Below, in pieces: positions 51,713 to 61,127 of a stretch of DNA of 64,000 nt. Position 1 is the stretch's first letter. The number at the start of each line of letters is the position of its first letter. Below the pieces are notes generated by a model. That model searched no databases. It had not been told where the DNA came from and saw only the letters and a list, made by a program, of their open reading frames with translations. Origin of the DNA: Opitutaceae bacterium EW11 (GTDB lineage: Bacteria > Verrucomicrobiota > Verrucomicrobiia > Opitutales > Opitutaceae); assembly GCA_003054665.1 (NCBI GenBank), contig QAYY01000001.1, forward strand, positions 1 to 64,000, in the 5' to 3' direction. The position numbers and the translations under genes are program-made.

Positions 51713-52588
51713 ATGAGCACGATCGCAATCGTCGGACCCGGCGCAATCGGCGGAACGGTGGCCGCGTGGCTCTGCCAGGCGGCGCGTCACGACGTGGTGG
51801 TCTGCGCGCGCACCGCGTTCGAGGAAATCCTGCTCGAGACGCCCGAACAGAAATTCACCGCCCGTCCGACGGTGCTGACCTCGCCTGCCGCCGGACACGC
51901 GGCGGATTGGATACTGGTCGCGACAAAAGCCTACGACGCTTCGGCGGCCGCAGCCTGGTTCACTCCGTTGACCGGACCCTCCACCCGGCTCGCCGTGCTC
52001 CAGAACGGCGTGGAGCACATCGAGCGTTTCGCCCCGCATTTCGATCCGAAGCGAATCCTGCCCGTCGTGGTCGATCTGCCTGCGGAGCGGACCTCCGCGG
52101 GGCGCATTCGGCAGCGCCGCACCGGGCGCATGACGGTCCCGGCGACGACAGACGGCGCGGATTTCCGCGCGCTGTTTGACGCTACGCGTATCGAGGTCGT
52201 CACGACGGACGATTTCCTCACCGCGGCGTGGACCAAACTCTGCATCAACAGCGCCGGCGCGGTCGACGCGCTCGCCCTGAAGCCAGCGCGGGTCGCCCAG
52301 ATTGCCGAAGCCGCCGAACTGATGCGCGGTATCGTCCGCGAATGCATCCAGGTCGGCCGCGCCGAAGGAGCCAGACTCGACGACTCGATCGCCGAGACCG
52401 TGCTCGAGGGCTACCGGAAGGCCCCGCCGGACTCGGTCAATTCACTTCTCGCCGACCGTCTCGCCCGCCGGCCGATGGAAATCGAAGCGCGGAACGGCGT
52501 GATCGTGCGACGCGGGCAGCGGCATGGGATCGCCACGCCGTTGAATCAAACCGTGGTCGCGCTGCTGAAGGCCGTCGAAGCGCCTTGA
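51713..52588 (+). CDS. Ketopantoate reductase-like protein (PanE/ApbA family)
   Basis: A 291-residue NADP-dependent reductase. Rossmann motif IAIVGPGAIGGTVAAWL at the N-terminus, a middle LQNGVEH as in PanE, and the C-terminal block AAWTKLCINSAGAVDALAL, including the conserved Lys and Asn (TKLCIN) that bind ketopantoate. PanE relatives also act on other 2-oxo acids, so substrate is inferred. Start at 51713. Confidence 0.82.
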   Translation: MSTIAIVGPGAIGGTVAAWLCQAARHDVVVCARTAFEEILLETPEQKFTARPTVLTSPAAGHAADWILVATKAYDASAAAAWFTPLTGPSTRLAVLQNGVEHIERFAPHFDPKRILPVVVDLPAERTSAGRIRQRRTGRMTVPATTDGADFRALFDATRIEVVTTDDFLTAAWTKLCINSAGAVDALALKPARVAQIAEAAELMRGIVRECIQVGRAEGARLDDSIAETVLEGYRKAPPDSVNSLLADRLARRPMEIEARNGVIVRRGQRHGIATPLNQTVVALLKAVEAP

Positions 52589-52641
52589 GTTTTCGCCCGC
52601 GGCTACGCGCCGGAGAGGCGCCTTTTCCGCAGCGACGCAGC

Positions 52642-53532
52642 CTAGCGCTTTTCGATCCGGATGCCGTTCTCCTCCCGCGAGACCGAGTAAGTCTGCATCG
52701 GGGTGTCGAGGGCGATCATGCGGGGAAATCCAGCGAGCTTCAGAATCGGCTCGGCCTGCTTCGCCGGTGCGTTCGGCCCGAGGTGCGCGAGCAAAACCAC
52801 CTGCGGCTTCACTTCGGCGAGGATGGCGCGGGCAGAGTCGATTGTCTCGGCGGCAAAGAAGTACACGTTGACGATCATCACGTCGATGTGTTCGCCCGGG
52901 AGGACCGAGCGCCGAATGGCGTCGAGCGTGTGTGGACCCATGTCGCCCGTGTGGGCAAAACGGATACCGTCGATCGTGAGGACATGGGCGACGTTCGGTG
53001 GCGGCGGGGGCATGGTTGGCGGCCGCAGGAGATGAGCGACCGGAACGGCCGTGACCTCGAGATCCCCGAATTTCACGCGTGTCGGCGACTCCCCTGGAGC
53101 GGCAGACTTCATCCGTTCCGTCAGGTCCGCCGGGAAAGGCAGCTTGCCGAATGCCGAAGTGACTGCCGTCGGAGCGAAAAACGCACAGCGCGTGTCCCGC
53201 TGAAGATGCAGCCCGGCTTCCTCGAGACTGATGTGGTCGCCGTCTCCGTGGGTCGCGAGGATGCACGTGAGTCCGTCAAACGGCGGCGTTGCCGTCCGGA
53301 TCTGCCCGAGCACCGCCGCGGAGGGCACGGCGAAGATCCCGTAGCTTTCGGTAAACGGCGCATCGATCAGAACCTTCTGCGTGCTGCCGACGATGAGGAC
53401 GCCTTCGTTGGCAATAAACGTGAGCGAAACTGGTTTGGGCGTGGGATCTCCCGGTGCCGCGGCCTCGGCGCTACGTGAAACGCCGAGAGCCAAGATGGAC
53501 GCGAGGAGGACGAAAAAGCGGTGAAGCGACAT
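52642..53532 (-). CDS. Secreted metallo-beta-lactamase-fold hydrolase
   Basis: A 296-residue MBL-fold protein with a signal peptide (FFVLLASILALGVSRSAEA). The core is LTFIANEGVLIVGSTQKVLID, then ATHGDGDHISLEEAG, where the second metal-binding His of HxHxDH is Asp, and VPVAHLLRP and FAHTGDMGP with the later ligands. It resembles the UlaG-like group. The unusual metal motif may mean altered metal use. Start at 53532. Confidence 0.75.
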   Translation of the reverse strand: MSLHRFFVLLASILALGVSRSAEAAAPGDPTPKPVSLTFIANEGVLIVGSTQKVLIDAPFTESYGIFAVPSAAVLGQIRTATPPFDGLTCILATHGDGDHISLEEAGLHLQRDTRCAFFAPTAVTSAFGKLPFPADLTERMKSAAPGESPTRVKFGDLEVTAVPVAHLLRPPTMPPPPPNVAHVLTIDGIRFAHTGDMGPHTLDAIRRSVLPGEHIDVMIVNVYFFAAETIDSARAILAEVKPQVVLLAHLGPNAPAKQAEPILKLAGFPRMIALDTPMQTYSVSREENGIRIEKR

Positions 53533-53705
53533 GGAACGATTTAGGGGGCTCGGCCGCCGCACAGGGTGCCTGCTGGGCAGCCGGGATAACGAGCCTGCAA
53601 CCCGTCGGCCGCAACGCAATGCCCTACGCCTACAATTTGTCACCCAATCCGGACATTGTGCTCAGGGCGTCCAGAGAGGGATGCGCCGGCAGGTCCGCCA
53701 ATGAG

Positions 53706-54161
53706 CTAATCGCGTTTCACCCGAAGACCAGGAATCGACTCCGCAGCTTTCTCGATGATCGCGACATCGCTGGCACCATCCAAACCGGAAAAAGCCGCGG
53801 CGATCTGGGTGCCGTCGTCGAGGAGCAACGGAACGCCGCCGAACCATCCGATGAAATCCGGGCGATTAATCCCAAACGGCTCCTCCGAGAGTTTGCCCGA
53901 GTAAACGAGTTCCTCGAATCGGCCCGTGGCGTATCCCGTGGCCCACACCTGCATGACCTTGCGCGTCGCCAAGCCGAAGCAATGCCTTCCGCGTGCTTTG
54001 TCGCCGCCGAAGATGTGACCGCCGACCGCGCCATCCGGCGAGATCACGCAGACCGCTGCGTCGCCAGACTGATGATACGGCTTGGTTTGTTGGGCCAGGT
54101 AGGCCGGGAAAAGACGGATGACTTCAGCAATCAGACGTTCGGCAATCGAGGGTGTAGGCAT
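53706..54161 (-). CDS. GlcG/HbpS-like heme-binding family protein
   Basis: A 151-residue soluble protein with the GlcG/HbpS (DUF336) alpha/beta core: SGDAAVCVISPDGAVGGHIF, GLATRKVMQVWATG, PDFIGWFGGVPLLLDDGTQI and GASDVAIIEKAAESIPGL. No signal peptide. In related proteins haem or corrinoid binding is documented; here it is inferred. Stands alone. Confidence 0.68.
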   Translation of the reverse strand: MPTPSIAERLIAEVIRLFPAYLAQQTKPYHQSGDAAVCVISPDGAVGGHIFGGDKARGRHCFGLATRKVMQVWATGYATGRFEELVYSGKLSEEPFGINRPDFIGWFGGVPLLLDDGTQIAAAFSGLDGASDVAIIEKAAESIPGLRVKRD

Positions 54162-54367
54162 GGGAGTCGGGTGCGGGCCTCAACTGGCCCGGCTGGGCGG
54201 GCCTCGTCAATCCGCCGCCGCTTCGATCTCACTAGCTCGGTAGAGTATGCGTATGCGGCCCTGAGCGCACCGACCGCGAAGTCCGACGCGGGCAGGCTGA
54301 CTGAGATTGGGTTGTCGGGTCGGCCCGCATTCCGCTAGAAGCAGCGGTCCGCTTGCTCGCCTTTCCC

Positions 54368-54844
54368 ATGACCATCAACGAAGCAGCCAAGCAGTTCCTC
54401 TCGCAACCGCGCATCGCCGTGGTGGGCGTTTCCCGTGATTCAAAACAAGCCGCGAATTTCGTGTTTCGGAAGCTTCGCGACTCGGGACGTCGGGTGATTC
54501 CGGTGAACCCAGCCGTGACGGAAATCGAGGGCACCACCTGCTATCCGACGGTCAAGGCGATTCCCGACGGAGTCTCGGCCGCCGCGGTTTTCACGTCGTC
54601 CAAGCTCAGCGAACAAATCGTTCGCGAGTGCGCCGAGGCGGGGGTGCGTTTCGTATGGCTTCATCGCTCGGTGGGCGGCGGAAGCGCGTCGAACGACGCG
54701 ATCGCGGTGGGCCGAGGGGCGAAGCTCGTGGTCATTCCCTCGGGCTGCCCAGCCATGTTCTGCGAGCCGGTCGACTTCGGACACAAGTGCATGCGCTGGT
54801 GTCTCCAGCTGACGGGAAGCATTCCCAAAGAGATCGACGCCTGA
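54368..54844 (+). CDS. CoA-binding domain protein (YccU-like)
   Basis: A 158-residue single-domain protein: IAVVGVSRDSKQAANFVFRK, RVIPVNPAVTEIEGTTCYPT and CAEAGVRFVWLHRSVGGGSA match the CoA-binding (succinyl-CoA-synthetase-like) fold. No partner domain. Start at 54368. Function in bacteria is unclear. Confidence 0.85.
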   Translation: MTINEAAKQFLSQPRIAVVGVSRDSKQAANFVFRKLRDSGRRVIPVNPAVTEIEGTTCYPTVKAIPDGVSAAAVFTSSKLSEQIVRECAEAGVRFVWLHRSVGGGSASNDAIAVGRGAKLVVIPSGCPAMFCEPVDFGHKCMRWCLQLTGSIPKEIDA

Positions 54845-55042
54845 GCGGGCCCGCGGATTTTCTCTCCGCGGACGGGAGCCTTTTGCGGGGCCGGTGCACT
54901 CGGGCTGCACAAGACGGTTTTTTTTCGAGAGCGGGAATAGATCGGCGGTCGACGGCTCTCACTACGTCCCACGAAGACCGGCTCTCAGAATGTCGGCCTG
55001 TGAAACGCACTGGGACGCTCATCACACACAACACCCGTCACC

Positions 55043-55978
55043 ATGAAAGCATTACACTCCGCCGAGCGCTTGGAGCGCGCGGCTGCTTGCTCCCGTGAGT
55101 CCCGCGCTTCCACGCGTCTGCATTCCGCTGGGATATGCCTCCTCCTGCTTGCCGTCGGACTCGCAGGTCCCTCGGCTGCACGCGCGACCGAAGTACAGAT
55201 CACGTTCCAGAACCTCGCGCCGACCTCCCCAACCGGTCTCTACAACTCGCCCGTGTGGTTCGGATTTCACGACGGCAGTTTCGACCTTTTCGATTCGGGC
55301 ACGTCGGCCGGAGCAGCCATCGAGGCCCTTGCGGAATTGGGCGACAGCAGTCTTCTCCACAGTTCGTTCACGACTTGGCAGCCGCTGGGGGCAGACTTCG
55401 TCCTGAAGAATGCCGGAGGTCCTGGCCCGGGGCTGTTCACGCCGGGCAGCACGCGGTCCTTCGTGCTCGACCTCGATCCTGGCTTGCAGCGTTACCTGAG
55501 CTTCGGAGCGATGGTCGTGCCCTCGAACGATTCCTTCATCGCGAACGCCAATCCGCTGGCGATGGCTCTCTTCGACGGCATGGGCAACTTCCTCGGCTCA
55601 CAGAGTTGGACGTTCACGGGAGCTTCCGTGTGGGATGCAGGCACCGAGGTGAATTCCCCGTCGAACGGCGCCGCCTTCATCGCCGGAGTGGACGCCACGC
55701 TGGGCGAGGATGAAAAGGGAACAATCCACCTGCAGCCGCTCAACGGCCTCGACGCCGATCTCGGGCAGACGACACCCGCTGGCACGGTCATCGGGCGTGC
55801 GCTGACGACAGATCCGCTTTTCCGGATCCAGGTCACGCCCGTCCCCGAGCCCGGCACCTATGGCCTGCTCGGAGCTTTGGCGCTCGGCGCCCTGATGCTC
55901 GCGCGGTCGCGTGGTCGAAACGCGACGGATCAGCGGAACTCGGCCTTGATCCAGTCGCGCAACAGCTTGCGATCGTAA
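55043..55978 (+). CDS. PEP-CTERM protein with spondin-like domain
   Basis: A 311-residue secreted protein. Signal peptide about 28-48 (ICLLLLAVGLAGPSAARA). The body (about 50-260) begins VQITFQNLAPTSPTGLYNSP and continues as the spondin-N family. The C-terminal sorting signal is PVPEPGTYGLLGALALGALM followed by an Arg-rich tail (RSRGR), though about 20 extra residues follow the tail. The 3' end overlaps the convergent DUF3016 gene by 49 bp. Exosortase is not in this window. Confidence 0.82.
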   Translation: MKALHSAERLERAAACSRESRASTRLHSAGICLLLLAVGLAGPSAARATEVQITFQNLAPTSPTGLYNSPVWFGFHDGSFDLFDSGTSAGAAIEALAELGDSSLLHSSFTTWQPLGADFVLKNAGGPGPGLFTPGSTRSFVLDLDPGLQRYLSFGAMVVPSNDSFIANANPLAMALFDGMGNFLGSQSWTFTGASVWDAGTEVNSPSNGAAFIAGVDATLGEDEKGTIHLQPLNGLDADLGQTTPAGTVIGRALTTDPLFRIQVTPVPEPGTYGLLGALALGALMLARSRGRNATDQRNSALIQSRNSLRS

Positions 55979-56457
55979 GCCAAGTCGCCGTCGCGGTCGG
56001 CCGCCGATGTGGTCTGCATAAACGAAGCGTCCATCAATCGGCGGTCGCCTTCCTTCAACACGGCCCCGTGGGCGTCCGTGAGCTTGAAGTGAAGCGTCAC
56101 GCGGGGCGGATAGAGTTGCTTGATCACGCGAACGCGTCCGCCCATCGACTCCGGAGCGAAAAGGTCGCCCGCCAGATCGACGTCCGTGAACGTGACGAGC
56201 AACCGTTCGCCCTCTTTCAGTTTACGCGACGCTTCTTCGCGCACGGTCTTCCCGAGGATGTACTGGAAGTCTTCCCGTCCGCGCGGAGTACCGCTGAGAC
56301 TGTCTTTGAAATCCGTGAAGTTCTCCGGGTGCTCGAAAACCACCGTTACCCGACCAGACTCCTCATGCGAAGCGGTCGCCCCGGACTGGCAGGCTCCCAG
56401 GAGTAGCGCAAAGAACGCGGCAAAACCGGAGGCGAAGAGTGTCCGTGTCATGATCAT
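55930..56457 (-). CDS. DUF3016 lipoprotein (first of a pair)
   Basis: A 175-residue lipoprotein. Lipobox LLLGAC; DUF3016 body from VTVVFEHPENFTDFKDSLSG to YDRKLLRDWIKAEFR. It shares the same layout with the neighbouring gene starting at 57011, of which it is clearly a paralogue (NFTDFKDS/DFTDFRDG, TDVDLAGD/TDIDLAGD, RVIKQLYPP/RVVKQLYPP). Overlaps the PEP-CTERM gene at its 3' end. Function unknown. Confidence 0.75.
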   Translation of the reverse strand: MIMTRTLFASGFAAFFALLLGACQSGATASHEESGRVTVVFEHPENFTDFKDSLSGTPRGREDFQYILGKTVREEASRKLKEGERLLVTFTDVDLAGDLFAPESMGGRVRVIKQLYPPRVTLHFKLTDAHGAVLKEGDRRLMDASFMQTTSAADRDGDLAYDRKLLRDWIKAEFR

Positions 56458-56492
56458 CCAGCCTGCACCGCGGGTGCTCCGAGAAAGGCCGC

Positions 56493-57011
56493 TCAGCGAA
56501 ACTCCGCGCGGATCCAATCGCGGAGGAGTGCCTTGTCGTGGTACAGCGCTTCTTGGCGGTCCAGCGCCGAAACACGATCCATGAACATCAGATCCCTGAT
56601 TTTTCGGTCCCCCTGCTTGACCACGGTTCCGCTTGCATCGGTCAGCGTGAAATGCAGGTCCATGCTCGGCGGATACAGCTGTTTGACGACGCGAATGTCG
56701 TAGCCCGTGGCGAGGCTTGGAAGATAATCACCCGCCAGATCAATGTCGGTGAACGTGATCGTCAGCTTTTGCCCGTCCTTGAGGTAGCGCGACGCCTCGT
56801 CACGCGCCGCCTCGCGAATCAGGTATTCGTAATCCTCTCGTCCCCGGTCCGTGCCGGGAAGTCCGTCGCGAAAATCGGTGAAGTCCTCCGGTCGATCGAA
56901 ATTGACGGTGACGCGACTGTCCTCCGGAGGCTGATTGGTAGAACCGGTCTGGCAGCCGGCCATCAGGGCCAGCGCGACGGACAAGCAGGCGATGGAAGCA
57001 AAGTGTTTCAT
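56493..57011 (-). CDS. DUF3016 lipoprotein (second of a pair)
   Basis: A 172-residue lipoprotein with lipobox LMAGC (Cys20) and the same domain as its downstream paralogue, 35 bp away. The C-terminus LLRDWIRAEFR is nearly identical. A tandem duplication of a small outer-envelope protein. Function unknown. Confidence 0.78.
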   Translation of the reverse strand: MKHFASIACLSVALALMAGCQTGSTNQPPEDSRVTVNFDRPEDFTDFRDGLPGTDRGREDYEYLIREAARDEASRYLKDGQKLTITFTDIDLAGDYLPSLATGYDIRVVKQLYPPSMDLHFTLTDASGTVVKQGDRKIRDLMFMDRVSALDRQEALYHDKALLRDWIRAEFR

Positions 57012-57153
57012 GGGTAGGGGCGCGAAGAGGGACTGACCGGCCCGTCAACGAGCGAAACGATCGGGCTCCGCGCAGCTCGTTTGAATCCCGGAAACCTGCC
57101 GCACGTCGGCAGAAGCGTCAAGCGGCCCAGCCGGCCGGGATCGTCGGGCTCGC

Positions 57154-58431
57154 CTACGGCTGCGAACGAAGCGCGTGATCCGCCGGCAAGTCCACGCCCG
57201 ACCAAGCCTTTTCCCACGTCGTGGCCTCTGCCGGCGCAGTCCAGAATGGTGCATCGGGCGGCAATCCCAGCGGCAGCAGCGCCGCGCTGCAGAGGTACAC
57301 GCTGCCGGTGGAGATGTACGGCTCGCCCAGCGCCGGCTGGTGCCCAGAAAGGCCGATGCGCAGCCAACCACGCTCGTCGAACGTGCCGGGCGCTTCCAGG
57401 GTTCGTCGAATGACACGCGTCAACGCCACCCGCGCCTGTCCGGGAGAGAGCTCGACAGGCAATGTCGTGCGGAGACAGGCGAGCGCCAGTCCCTGGAAGG
57501 CTCCGCACCGGTACGCAATGGAGCGACCAATCGGCGGATACGACCCGTCCGGCGCGATCATCCGCTCTTGAATAGCCGCCCACCGGGAAAGGCGGCCTCG
57601 CGCGAGTTCGCGCAGTTCGAACCACTCCGCCGCTTCGTGTCCGACGCGGTCGAGGGCTTCCACGAGCATGGGCTGGATGACAAAGGAGTTGTAGTAGTCC
57701 CAGTGATACTCAGGTCCGTCGCCGTACACTCCGTCGCCCACATACCAGGTCCGGTGCTTCGCCAAGCCTTCGAAGAGGCGGCCGTCGTCGCGTTTCGCTC
57801 CGGCAAACTCGAGAAACACCTCGACCATGGTCGCGAAGAGTTTCCAGTTGCTCTCGCCCGGCGTGATCACGCGCGTCGCTTCAAGGGCGGAAATCACATT
57901 GGAGCGCGTGCGTGGGTTCAGGGCACCCCAAAGCCTGTTCGGCGCGCGCAGGAGAGCCTGGGCGAGGAACGCTGCGTCGACGAGCGGTTGTCCGCCTTTT
58001 GAGAAATTGAGAAAGTCAGGCGACGTCGGATCGGTCGCAGCGTCGATGCCCGCCCGCGCCAAATCCAAGAGCCGTCCTCGAGCCGCACCTTCCGGCGATG
58101 AATCCGGGCCGAGTTCAAACCACGGAGCGAGCCCGACCAGAAGGCGCGCCAGTCCCTCGAGGTGCGTGTAGTCGGTCCGGTCGTGCGACGAAGGGTGCGC
58201 CTCGACGGGCATGGTTTTTTTCAGGCGCCGTTCAGCAGCCGCCGAAAAGAGCGGTTCGGCAAGGCGTGTCGAAATCCCGCACCAGAGGCTGCGATCCGCG
58301 GCGCCGGACTGTCCGGCGCCTGTGGGGGTTGGAGAAATTCCCGCAACGTTCGGATCAGCCGAAAGCCCCTTCACCATTCCGGCCACCGATACAGCGGCGG
58401 CCAACTTCACGAAATCGCGGCGCGTAGGCAT
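57154..58431 (-). CDS. DUF2264 family protein with Tat-type signal
   Basis: A 425-residue protein. The N-terminus MPTRRDFVKLAAAVSVAGMV is a twin-arginine signal (RRDFVK). The body is DUF2264: YTHLEGLARLLVGLAPWFEL, LALACLRTTLPVELSP and PYISTGSVYLCSAALLPLGL. The family forms an (alpha/alpha)6-like fold and is found near carbohydrate-degradation genes; activity is not proven. Start at 58431 is supported by the Tat motif. Confidence 0.85.
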   Translation of the reverse strand: MPTRRDFVKLAAAVSVAGMVKGLSADPNVAGISPTPTGAGQSGAADRSLWCGISTRLAEPLFSAAAERRLKKTMPVEAHPSSHDRTDYTHLEGLARLLVGLAPWFELGPDSSPEGAARGRLLDLARAGIDAATDPTSPDFLNFSKGGQPLVDAAFLAQALLRAPNRLWGALNPRTRSNVISALEATRVITPGESNWKLFATMVEVFLEFAGAKRDDGRLFEGLAKHRTWYVGDGVYGDGPEYHWDYYNSFVIQPMLVEALDRVGHEAAEWFELRELARGRLSRWAAIQERMIAPDGSYPPIGRSIAYRCGAFQGLALACLRTTLPVELSPGQARVALTRVIRRTLEAPGTFDERGWLRIGLSGHQPALGEPYISTGSVYLCSAALLPLGLPPDAPFWTAPAEATTWEKAWSGVDLPADHALRSQP

Positions 58432-58628
58432 GGCCCCATGCGAGCGAGCCCGCCGATCCATCGCAAGCCGAGGGAGAAAACGCGGCCCTGCGGTCCTCGC
58501 TCAACCGCCTCTCTGACCGCGCTGCTGGGAATAGTCCGGCGGCAGCCTCAGCTATCAGGCCAGATCGCCCAAACAAAACTCGAACCGGCGGAGGTACAGG
58601 TGCGCACAACCGCCGGTTGGGCAAAACG

Positions 58629-59156
58629 TCAGTTGATCCGCACCATCTTCTCGCGATCCTGCGCAGAGACGTCGGAGATCAGCGCGACGACAAAGCCGTT
58701 ACCGTCGCGAACGATGGAGGCCTGATCCGCGGAAAGGGAAGACTGCACGTCCTTCGGCGAAAGATTCCACATCGCACCTGTGGCGGGGTCGACGATCAGC
58801 ATGCCGATAAGGCCGCCGAACACGATGTTGCCCCAGTACCAGCCGGACAGCTCCGATCGGATGGTGACTTCCGACGGCTGGAATCCCTGGAGTTCAAACC
58901 GCACCACATAACTCTGCCCGCGGAAAAACCCGCCCTTCGGATTCAACTGTACGGTGAGAGGCGTCACGCCGGAATGAACGGCAACGCCCGAGTCGGCTTT
59001 TCGGATCGTCGCTTTCGCCCCGGCAGGGACCGTATTCATGGACACGGTACGATTGCCGGCGTGGACGATCGACGCGCAGCCGTGGCCGAAAAGGGCAACG
59101 GCGGAGATCAAGACAGCGCCAAGGGCGCGATTCAGGTGTTTGTGCTGGAGTTTCAT
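58629..59156 (-). CDS. Putative lipoprotein with PEGA-like domain
   Basis: A 175-residue protein with lipobox LFGHGC, then a PEGA-like beta segment (VSMNTVPAGAKATIRKADSG) and a hydrophobic GNIVFGGLIGMLIVDPATGA helix. The C-terminal stretch is non-specific. Start at 59156; the upstream extension to 59351 looks non-coding. Function unknown. Confidence 0.68.
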   Translation of the reverse strand: MKLQHKHLNRALGAVLISAVALFGHGCASIVHAGNRTVSMNTVPAGAKATIRKADSGVAVHSGVTPLTVQLNPKGGFFRGQSYVVRFELQGFQPSEVTIRSELSGWYWGNIVFGGLIGMLIVDPATGAMWNLSPKDVQSSLSADQASIVRDGNGFVVALISDVSAQDREKMVRIN

Positions 59157-59595
59157 GGGAAGCTGGAGGCCGCCTGAACCAGAATCCGCGAAGGAAAGAG
59201 CACCAGAGAACCGACACGAAGACGTCCGCCAAAGGCTTTCCCCTCCGCACCGATTCGCCCCCGGATCCCTGAGGCAAGCGGCTGGGAACCTGCAGAGATC
59301 TGGGAGTGCTCCAAGCCAAAGGAGTTGCGCGCCCACAAGAATTAGGCCCATCGATGCGCAAGAACAGCCATCCGAATGGATTGGCGCCCCAGGGGTAGCC
59401 TACTGCCGGCACGTGGCGCCGTCGTTGCAGGTCGGCCACAAACCGAACCTGTCGCAGAGGCTTCACGGGAATGAGCTGGAGGCGGTGCGCGGAAAGGACG
59501 TTGGAAATCCCGCAGGCGCGAAGCACGCAAAGACGCCTGCTCTTCCTAGGCAGCGCTCTTCTGACGGGCCGCCGGCTACCTCTGCCTGTACGGCC
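59157..59595. other. Intergenic, no gene seen
   Basis: About 440 bp of high-G+C sequence with no convincing frame, repeat or hairpin. Confidence 0.45.
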
Positions 59596-60051
59596 CTAGA
59601 GAACCTTAGCCGCCTTGGTGAGCTTCGAGATCAGTTTCCGAACGCGCTTTTCTATCCGGGGAAGGACGACTTCAGGCGGAGCCACATCGCGGTCATGGAA
59701 ATGCCAATACTGCACGCGATGCTCCCAGGCCGGAAACAGCCGCGCGAAGTACGGGCGGTGCTCCTCTTCTTTGAGCGCGATACGCCGTGCTGCCCGGCGA
59801 AGATCTGCCTCGGTCAGCGGGCAACGATCCGGCCCCGTACAATCGAGGGCAATTCCGCGCTCCTCCAGAGCAGCGATGGTGATGGGGGAAAGCGGACTCG
59901 TCACCAGGTGGATCGCAAGTCCGCGGGAAAACGCACGCCAGGGAAGTCCGAGCCGGCGCGCCTCGTGATTGAAGACCGCCTCGGCGAAGCGGCTCCGGTA
60001 GAAATTACCGGTGCAGATGAAGAGGACCTCCTTGTACGCCGCGCCTTTCAT
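59596..60051 (-). CDS. Low-molecular-weight phosphatase-like protein
   Basis: A 151-residue protein with the P-loop CTGNFYR (Cys13 to Arg19) in VLFICTGNFYRSR, as in low-molecular-weight protein-tyrosine phosphatases and ArsC-type arsenate reductases. The C-terminal region HDRDVAPPE may hold the general-acid Asp. Length is typical. Start at 60051. Confidence 0.78.
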   Translation of the reverse strand: MKGAAYKEVLFICTGNFYRSRFAEAVFNHEARRLGLPWRAFSRGLAIHLVTSPLSPITIAALEERGIALDCTGPDRCPLTEADLRRAARRIALKEEEHRPYFARLFPAWEHRVQYWHFHDRDVAPPEVVLPRIEKRVRKLISKLTKAAKVL

Positions 60052-60163
60052 GGTCGAAGTGGATCCTGGGAAAGCGGGGGGCTGCAAGCTGCGAACACGC
60101 GTAGTTGGTCGCGTCGTACCGACGGGAAGGAGTTCGCCAAGCCAATGCATATACGACGGGAAA

Positions 60164-60190
60164 GGCGGCGCCCCCCCACGGGGCGCCGCC
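60164..60190 (-). terminator. Terminator-like hairpin after the PEP-CTERM gene
   Basis: An 11-bp perfect stem (GGCGGCGCCCC / GGGGCGCCGCC) with a 5-base loop. On the minus strand it is followed by TTT, placing it about 45 bp after the stop of the PEP-CTERM gene that ends at 60237. Confidence 0.7.
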
Positions 60191-60236
60191 TCGCAATCAC
60201 ATGTTTCCTTCTTTCAACCCAAGCGGCAAAAAGCGC

Positions 60237-61127
60237 TCAGCGAGAGACGTTCTTGCGAGAACGCCTCCACATACCGAGCGCGAGCAACGCGACCGCGCCA
60301 AAGATGCCGTAGGTGGACGGCTCCGGCACGGGCGTAAACGGTGTTCCATCCCGGTTGAAAAACTGCAGGGCGAACATGAAGTCGTTCCCGTCGTTGTCCG
60401 AGCAACGATCCAAGCGCCAGTCCTCCAGACCAACCATGTACGTCGGGACGTCCATGTACGTGTTCTTCGAGTCGATCCAGGTGCTGGCCATGATCGGAGT
60501 CTGGGACCAACGGATGTTACTCTGGGGCAGGTACGGGTCGCTGTTCGAACGATCGAAGATCGTGTAGACCCCGCCTGCGTACGTCTTGTGTGGATTGCAG
60601 TACCAGCTGGTGCCTGACGCATTGAACCAGAAATCAAACGTCGCCGCTTCACTCGCCGCGACCGAGACATCGACGTAATCGCCAAAGCTCACGTTGCTGA
60701 AAGGCCCACCCGTCGTGATGTCCTTGAATACCGTATAGGCACTGTCGCCCTTCGATAGATTCCCGTAAACGTAGCCGAAGTCGTCTTTCCAGCCCGCCGA
60801 CTCACCGACGAAAATCGCACGCACCGTACCGCCATCGATACCGAGCTGCGAACGCGCCCAGGAGATGTAGCTCGGAGCCGTCGTGGACCAATTCAGGCCG
60901 AGCACATTGTCGGGAGCTCCCATGTTGGGAGTGGGAAGGTAATCATCCGAGGCGAACTGATAAGCGCCCAGGCCAGAAGAACTGTCCCAGTGGGTCGCAC
61001 CGGCGTTCAGGCCTTTGGATTGAACGAAAACTCCGTCGGCGGAACTCGGCGGAGGCAACTGCGCCAACTGTGCGAACACAGACGAGGCAGACAAGGTCAG
61101 GATTAGTAGAGGTAGTCTATATTTCAT
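60237..61127 (-). CDS. PEP-CTERM protein
   Basis: A 296-residue secreted protein with signal peptide (about 1-19, MKYRLPLLILTLSASSVFAQ), a beta-rich body (DVSVAASEAATFDFWFNAS) with no recognised family, and the PEP-CTERM signal PVPEPSTYGIFGAVALLALG plus RRSRKN tail. Its upstream region (61128-61320) is notably A/T-rich for this genome. Hairpin terminator at 60164-60190. Confidence 0.8.
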   Translation of the reverse strand: MKYRLPLLILTLSASSVFAQLAQLPPPSSADGVFVQSKGLNAGATHWDSSSGLGAYQFASDDYLPTPNMGAPDNVLGLNWSTTAPSYISWARSQLGIDGGTVRAIFVGESAGWKDDFGYVYGNLSKGDSAYTVFKDITTGGPFSNVSFGDYVDVSVAASEAATFDFWFNASGTSWYCNPHKTYAGGVYTIFDRSNSDPYLPQSNIRWSQTPIMASTWIDSKNTYMDVPTYMVGLEDWRLDRCSDNDGNDFMFALQFFNRDGTPFTPVPEPSTYGIFGAVALLALGMWRRSRKNVSR

